NCBI RefSeq assembly: GCF_023716865.1 | Contig: NZ_CP092417.1 | Coordinates: 5,186,001-5,250,000 of the forward strand | DNA from: Endozoicomonas sp. SCSIO W0465 | GTDB lineage: Bacteria > Pseudomonadota > Gammaproteobacteria > Pseudomonadales > Endozoicomonadaceae | DNA: 64,000 nt | Direction: 5' to 3' | Part shown: piece after piece, positions 59,039 to 64,000 of the stretch | Layout of the letters: each line of letters opens with the position of its first letter | Position numbering within the stretch: the stretch's first letter is position 1 | Program-made: the position numbers and the translations under genes | The notes under the pieces: generated by a model | What the model was told of the DNA's origin: nothing | Databases searched by the model: none | Seen by the model: the letters and a program-made list of their open reading frames with translations, nothing else

Positions 59039-60565
59039 CTCGACTTTAGAGTTTTAAGAGCACAATAGTTCCGGCGCATAATCTGCTAAAAGCAACCATC
59101 CCCAATGACGAAATTCGAGATGGTTGCCATGCTCACTTCAGATCATCAAGTAATCCTCAGGGAGCTCGCTTCATATACAACCTTTCTTGCTGGAGCGCTA
59201 TCATCAACTGCAGTACCAACGTTCTGCGAACTGCTGTTCGGTTGCATGCTTTCAGCCGACGGCTTTGTTACACAGGCGTTGTTAACAATTGATTTTCATT
59301 GTGTGTGGAGCAGCTACCACCACTGGCTATCTCAGGGCAAGTGGCAATGGAAGAACTTGGCACGCCACTTGATCCGTCTGGTCTGCTCCAAAGCTCCTGA
59401 GAATCAACCTGTGGTCCTGGGGCTTGATGACTGGGTAATCGAACGGTTTTCCGACAAAGCCCCTGCTTGTCGTACACATCATCAACACAGCAAGAAACGC
59501 AATCGGCCGACGTACATCTGGGGGCAGTGTTGGGTTTCCCTGGCCATCATATTTGAGCGGGCTGCAGATGAAGTATTTACCGCCATACCGGTGATCTCAT
59601 TTCCGACACCAGCTTCAGGTAACACCAGCAAACTGAAAATTGCCGTGGCCATGCTCAGGGTGGTACGCAATGAAGTGAAGGATCGAGTGCTACGCCTGCT
59701 AACCGATTGCTGGTATATGAACTGGACACTGATAAAGCCAGCTCTGGAAATGAACATAGAAGTTGTTGGTCAGATACCTTCAAATCGGGCCCTCTATGCT
59801 TTGCCGCCAGCACCCACCGTAAAGAAGCGAGGGCGCCCAAAAAAGTACGGCATCAAGATGACGACAGAACAGGTTAAGAAACTGCCGGAAGAAAAAGCAA
59901 CAGTATGGATGTACGGCAAATTTCGCAAAATACGTTATCGTACCCTGATCTGTCGCGCCAGATTCCTTAAAGGTCGTGAAGTACGCGTCGTCTGGAGTCG
60001 CTTTGAAAATGACAAAGGTCTGACCGAAAGCAGAATATTCATCTCGACCAATCCGGAACTTGAGGGACTGGAGGTGCTTCGTGCCTATTCCCGGAGATGG
60101 CCGGTAGAGCCAATGTTTCACCAACTCAAACATGCTTTTGGCTGTTGCCATTTATGGCAGCAGAAATTGCGAACACTGCTTCGATGGATGCATTTGAAAA
60201 TGGCAGGCTATGCATTATTGCAGTTATTAACCGTTTGTAAAAATCAGGCATGTCTGAATATTTCTCGGATACCCTGGAGAAGCCCGGATACAACCACTGC
60301 AGGCATGATGAAAATTGCTCTTTCAGGAATTATTCCGAGGTTCTCTATTCGCAAGGGCTGGAACAGATATAAGCAAAAATATGAGTTCAATTTTCGCGAT
60401 CTGATCGACCAGTTAATACCGGATAATTCAGAAGCAGCATAACTAAAGGCTTTTAGGCAAAAAACGGAAGTAATAACGAACTTGGAAAAACAGTTCACTG
60501 ATTTCGGCTTGCTTCACTATAAAAAGCTGACCGAATTATCGTTTTATACAGACTCTAAAGTCGAG
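59039..60565 (+). mobile_element. DDE_5/IS701-like element, full copy B
   Basis: 1527 bp with both inverted ends. Its neighbours on both sides are truncated copies of the same element, and no target duplication is seen. Confidence 0.93.
59105..60442 (+). CDS. DDE transposase (DDE_5/IS701-like)
   Basis: A 445-residue open frame with the same translation as the other complete copies and all candidate catalytic acids. Confidence 0.88.
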   Translation: MTKFEMVAMLTSDHQVILRELASYTTFLAGALSSTAVPTFCELLFGCMLSADGFVTQALLTIDFHCVWSSYHHWLSQGKWQWKNLARHLIRLVCSKAPENQPVVLGLDDWVIERFSDKAPACRTHHQHSKKRNRPTYIWGQCWVSLAIIFERAADEVFTAIPVISFPTPASGNTSKLKIAVAMLRVVRNEVKDRVLRLLTDCWYMNWTLIKPALEMNIEVVGQIPSNRALYALPPAPTVKKRGRPKKYGIKMTTEQVKKLPEEKATVWMYGKFRKIRYRTLICRARFLKGREVRVVWSRFENDKGLTESRIFISTNPELEGLEVLRAYSRRWPVEPMFHQLKHAFGCCHLWQQKLRTLLRWMHLKMAGYALLQLLTVCKNQACLNISRIPWRSPDTTTAGMMKIALSGIIPRFSIRKGWNRYKQKYEFNFRDLIDQLIPDNSEAA

Positions 60566-61342
60566 TTTCTTAACCTGTTCTGTCGTCATCTTGATGCCGT
60601 ACTTTTTTGGGCGCCCTCGCTTCTTTACGGTGGGTGCTGGCGGCAAAGCATAGAGGGCCCGATTTGAAGGTATCTGACCAACAACTTCTATGTTCATTTC
60701 CAGAGCTGGCTTTATCAGTGTCCAGTTCATATACCAGCAATCGGTTAGCAGGCGTAGCACTCGATCCTTCACTTCATTGCGTACCACCCTGAGCATGGCC
60801 ACGGCAATTTTCAGTTTGCTGGTGTTACCTGAAGCTGGTGTCGGAAATGAGATCACCGGTATGGCGGTAAATACTTCATCTGCAGCCCGCTCAAATATGA
60901 TGGCCAGGGAAACCCAACACTGCCCCCAGATGTACGTCGGCCGATTGCGTTTCTTGCTGTGTTGATGATGTGTACGACAAGCAGGGGCTTTGTCGGAAAA
61001 CCGTTCGATTACCCAGTCATCAAGCCCCAGGACCACAGGTTGATTCTCAGGAGCTTTGGAGCAGACCAGACGGATCAAGTGGCGTGCCAAGTTCTTCCAT
61101 TGCCACTTGCCCTGAGATAGCCAGTGGTGGTAGCTGCTCCACACACAATGAAAATCAATTGTTAACAACGCCTGTGTAACAAAGCCGTCGGCTGAAAGCA
61201 TGCAACCGAACAGCAGTTCGCAGAACGTTGGTACTGCAGTTGATGATAGCGCTCCAGCAAGAAAGGTTGTATATGAAGCGAGCTCCCTGAGGATTACTTG
61301 ATGATCTGAAGTGAGCATGGCAACCATCTCGAATTTCGTCAT
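60566..61342 (-). pseudogene. DDE transposase fragment
   Basis: The first ~259 residues of the 445-residue transposase, ending after TEQVKK where copy B begins. The region with the catalytic Glu is lost. Confidence 0.9.
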
Positions 61343-61408
61343 TGGGGATGGTTGCTTTTAGCAGATTATGCGCCGGAACTATTGTGCTCTTAAAACTCTA
61401 AAGTCGAG
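60566..61408 (-). mobile_element. DDE_5/IS701-like element, inverted fragment C
   Basis: The left 843 bp of the element in opposite orientation, ending at GTCGAG (61408). It lies tail to tail with copy B. Confidence 0.92.
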
Positions 61409-61409
61409 G

Positions 61410-61712
61410 ATGAAGACTCACCTGCAAAAATACTCACGAGCAATAAACAACCGTTCCGGGGATTGCGCAGAAGAAACGCCCGGAAATCAGAGAATTGTTT
61501 GCCGGGAAAACGAAGAGACTCAGAAAGTTAAGACAGACAATCTGTATCTGCTGATCAAGGCGTATACCCTAATTGTCAAGGCATTCAGTCAGCTTGATGA
61601 TGGAGAATCCGGCATTGATCCTGAAAAGAGCAGGCAGCTGCAGAACAATTATGTTATCTACCATGAACTACCAGGGAAACTGCTAAATAGCTACCCCACA
61701 TTACTTTGCTGA
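61410..61712 (+). CDS. Hypothetical protein, possibly 5'-truncated
   Basis: 100 residues beginning MKTHLQKYSRAINNRSGD one base after the element end, so the native start may have been upstream. The sequence is soluble and charged, with a helical middle (NLYLLIKAYTLIVKAFSQL). No family was recognised, and no ribosome site is visible because the element supplies the upstream bases. Confidence 0.45.
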   Translation: MKTHLQKYSRAINNRSGDCAEETPGNQRIVCRENEETQKVKTDNLYLLIKAYTLIVKAFSQLDDGESGIDPEKSRQLQNNYVIYHELPGKLLNSYPTLLC

Positions 61713-61739
61713 AATAGCCATCACAATAATCCTGCCATC

Positions 61740-61757
61740 CCCGGATAAAAATCCGGG
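61740..61757. terminator. Short hairpin
   Basis: CCCGGAT, loop AAAA, ATCCGGG, 28 bp after the hypothetical gene. No T tract follows. It could be a weak terminator. Confidence 0.4.
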
Positions 61758-61779
61758 AAGTGTCCAAAGGAGCACTACC

Positions 61780-61845
61780 ATGACTGGCAGTATATCCAGA
61801 CTGCGAATCGGTGGTGAGAGAAAAAATTCATTTACCATCATTTAA
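61780..61845 (+). CDS. Possible 21-residue peptide
   Basis: AAAGGAG lies 7 bp before an ATG that opens 21 codons (MTGSISRLRIGGERKNSFT...). The good ribosome site is the only evidence. It may be a leader peptide or chance. Confidence 0.25.
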   Translation: MTGSISRLRIGGERKNSFTII

Positions 61846-61857
61846 TCGCAGAAAAAG

Positions 61858-62556
61858 TCAACGAGCCAGAATTCGATTGGCCCTGGCAACAGCCTGACCC
61901 CGGTTTGAAGCCAGTGCATCTGCCCATCGAGTGGTTTCTGGCAGCCGGTAGTGTGTAAGACATGCTTCGACATAATACACGGCCGTGTTCAACGATATTC
62001 TATGACCAATACTGATGTACAGGGGGCGGGTTGCGGTCCGGGTGCGTACCACACAGCCAATCACTTCATGATGATCCCGGAGTTCAGCCCTGGCACCTTT
62101 CTCTTCTGATAGAGTATCGCTCTTGCCACAAAGTCTGCTCTTGGCAACGCCAATAGCTGGCAGACCCGTGATAACCCCAAGATGACAGGCAACGCCAAAC
62201 CGCCTTGGATGGGCAATTCCCTGGCCATCGCACAGCAGCAGATCAGGCTCTACCCGCAACTGGCTGAGGGCTGCCAGAATCGCCGGACACTCCCGAAACG
62301 AGAGCAATCCGGGGATATATGGCATTTGCGTGGGTATTTTGGCAATGGTGTAATCCAGCAGTTCAAGACCGGGAAAAGCCAGCACAGCAGCAGCACGGGT
62401 CACCCTGCCCTTATCCTCAAAGCCGACATCAATACCGGCAACTCGCCGGATTTCCGGCAGATCATCCCTTCGAACCACCCGACTGGCCAGTGTCGTTTGC
62501 ATGGCTTTGGCCTCAGCAAACGACAGATCCCAGTGAAGGTTGCCAAACTCAGACAC
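61858..62556 (-). CDS. nfi: Endonuclease V (deoxyinosine 3'-endonuclease)
   Basis: 232 residues, the usual length. It cuts DNA near deaminated adenine (hypoxanthine). Active-site motifs are present: RRVAGIDVGFE (D43), the PYIPGLLSFRE loop, LLLCDGQGIAHPRRFGVACHLG (catalytic Asp and His) and GVAKSRLCG (catalytic Lys). The gene starts inside the end of the sensor kinase gene (8-bp overlap), so it is probably the second gene of that transcript. Confidence 0.95.
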   Translation of the reverse strand: MSEFGNLHWDLSFAEAKAMQTTLASRVVRRDDLPEIRRVAGIDVGFEDKGRVTRAAAVLAFPGLELLDYTIAKIPTQMPYIPGLLSFRECPAILAALSQLRVEPDLLLCDGQGIAHPRRFGVACHLGVITGLPAIGVAKSRLCGKSDTLSEEKGARAELRDHHEVIGCVVRTRTATRPLYISIGHRISLNTAVYYVEACLTHYRLPETTRWADALASNRGQAVARANRILAR

Positions 62557-63952
62557 TCAGCCCATTCCTTAACGGAAGACGAATAGTAACCTCAAGGCCC
62601 GGATGGGCATTGCGGGCAACAATGGAACCGCTATGCTGGGCAACCGCAGTGCTGGCAATGGCCATTCCAAGGCCGGTTCCATCATTTTCCTTACCCCGGG
62701 TTTCATCCACCCGAAAGAAGGGTTCAAACAGATCTTCCAACGCTTCTTCGGGCACACCTGGACCGTAATCCCGGATACGAATAAACGCGGCATCATTTTC
62801 ACGAAACAATCTTACCTCAACTTCTGAACCTTCCGGGGTAAAACGGATCGCGTTTCTGATGATGTTTTCCACCGCACTGGAGAGGAACTCGGGAACGGCC
62901 ACCAGCTCAATGTTAGCAGTTTCCTTGAACACCACCGCCTTATCTTTGGCCTGTGCTTCAAAGTTGCCGTCATCCACCAGTTTTTTCAGCACACCTTCCA
63001 GCGATATTTTCTCGCAGCCCATGTTGGCAATATTATGCTGAATACGGGAAAAGTGGATGATTTGCCCGATCAATTGATCCAGACGTTCTATCTCTCTCTC
63101 TATTCGGGCATGCTCTGCCTCAGCATCAGGCGTTTTCCGTCTGGCCAGTGCCAGAGAGATCTGCAGTCGGGTCAGTGGCGATCTTAATTCGTGGGATACA
63201 TCCCGCAGCAATCGTTCCTTACTGAACACCAAAGACCCTACCTGCTCGGCCATATGGTCAAAATCCCTGGCCAGCTCACCCAGTTCATCCCGACGCCTGG
63301 CCACCTTGCCATCCACGCGGGCACTCAAGTCTCCCCGTGCCAGTTTTCTGGATGCTCGCTGCAAGTTTCGTATCGGGCCAACCAGATAGCGGGCCAGAAC
63401 AACACAGAGAAAGAAGCTGACACCCAGGGCCAGAATAATAAGGTGCCACTGCCGTGCAATAATCTGTTTAACCCGCCAATGCACCAGTACCGGCATCTCT
63501 TTGGTGAGGTACAGTTCATAGGGCGCATCGTTCAGGGTAATTCGCTGTGGGCCGACCACTACCACGCCTCTTCGAAAGGTTATGGTCGGATCGCTGCGAT
63601 TGCGGGTTTTGTTATAGGCAGAAATCAATTCTTCAGAGATCGATGCGCTGCCCAGAATATTTCCCTCGGTATCAAACAGGTAGTAACCACTGCCCGGAAA
63701 CCTCGGAATGGGTAAATGCACAGAAGTACGGGAGAGCAGCTCCATTTTACGGGCCGCTATTTCCAGCTCACGAAACAGCGCCCGCCGCTCTGACAGAAAG
63801 TCAGACGGGTCTACGGTAACGGCAAAGGCCAGAAACAGCGTAACCAGCATGGCAATCATGGTCAGCCAGAACCACAGAAAAATCTTCCAGAAGACGCTGT
63901 GCCATGGCCAGACCACCAGGCGGGGAATTTTAAATCGCACTGGCAACCCCAT
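62549..63952 (-). CDS. cpxA: CpxA-like sensor histidine kinase
   Basis: 467 residues. The first membrane helix is about 20-44 and a periplasmic sensor region of ~120 residues follows. The second helix is about 168-191 (WHLIILALGVSFFLCVVLARYL), then HAMP (VGPIRNLQRASRKLARGDLSARV). The HisKA domain has the phosphorylated H254 in RDVSHELRSPLTRLQ. The HATPase_c domain shows the N box SAVENIIRNAIRFTP, IRDYGPGVP and GTGLGMAIA. It senses envelope stress in relatives and signals to CpxR, whose gene would lie beyond 64000. It overlaps nfi by 8 bp. The sequence is intact. Confidence 0.88.
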   Translation of the reverse strand: MGLPVRFKIPRLVVWPWHSVFWKIFLWFWLTMIAMLVTLFLAFAVTVDPSDFLSERRALFRELEIAARKMELLSRTSVHLPIPRFPGSGYYLFDTEGNILGSASISEELISAYNKTRNRSDPTITFRRGVVVVGPQRITLNDAPYELYLTKEMPVLVHWRVKQIIARQWHLIILALGVSFFLCVVLARYLVGPIRNLQRASRKLARGDLSARVDGKVARRRDELGELARDFDHMAEQVGSLVFSKERLLRDVSHELRSPLTRLQISLALARRKTPDAEAEHARIEREIERLDQLIGQIIHFSRIQHNIANMGCEKISLEGVLKKLVDDGNFEAQAKDKAVVFKETANIELVAVPEFLSSAVENIIRNAIRFTPEGSEVEVRLFRENDAAFIRIRDYGPGVPEEALEDLFEPFFRVDETRGKENDGTGLGMAIASTAVAQHSGSIVARNAHPGLEVTIRLPLRNGLSV

Positions 63953-64000
63953 CAGCCCGGAAGGATATAAAAGTAACCGGACCCGCGAACGGTTTTAATT

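Overview
The window looks like an accessory-rich stretch of a gammaproteobacterial chromosome. Endozoicomonas or a close relative is my inference. Housekeeping genes resemble gammaproteobacterial ones (sbcB, yigZ, Fe-type sodB, nfi, a CpxA-like kinase). There is also a very large decayed helicase-like gene, a bacterial BTB/POZ protein and a very heavy load of insertion sequences and group II introns. No ribosomal RNA, tRNA or CRISPR array was seen.

Layout. 1-15335 is chromosomal backbone: a degenerate receiver protein, a damaged IS66-type element, sbcB, a small gene with a terminator, yigZ, a PilZ gene, a frameshifted giant gene (13187 to 5938), a coiled-coil membrane protein and sodB. At 15348, 12 bp after the sodB stop codon, a Tn7-like transposon begins. 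It has a TGT terminus, four ~21-bp repeats that look like TnsB sites, then tnsA, tnsB, tnsC, tnsD(tniQ) and a tnsE-like gene, all on the + strand. Its cargo (32275-42048) is a tight five-gene run: hsdM, hsdS, SIR2, herA and a PD-(D/E)XK nuclease. No hsdR was seen. An HNH gene fragment follows on the other strand. The opposite transposon end was not found. It was probably lost in the element pile-up at 42571-46814.

The transposon is heavily broken. tnsA is split by an IS66-type element (itself split by a group II intron) and again near its 3' end by a DDE_5/IS701-like element. tnsB is split by an antisense group II intron and tnsC by another IS66-type element. SIR2 is split by an antisense group II intron, and the nuclease gene is cut near its end by an IS1595-type element. 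Removing the insertions restores every reading frame exactly: TnsA 285 aa, TnsB 796, TnsC 629, SIR2 366.

46815-64000 is mostly backbone again. It holds a truncated LysR gene divergent from frameshifted iadA and dcuC-like genes, a composite of IS66, ISAs1 and IS630 pieces, a truncated flavin reductase gene, the BTB/POZ gene, and an HsaA/HpaB-type flavin monooxygenase gene split by an IS1595-type element. A cluster of three DDE_5/IS701-like copies follows, then endonuclease V overlapping a CpxA-like sensor kinase. The most interesting system is the hsdM-hsdS-SIR2-herA-nuclease cassette carried by a Tn7-like element that appears to use the 3' end of sodB as its attachment site.
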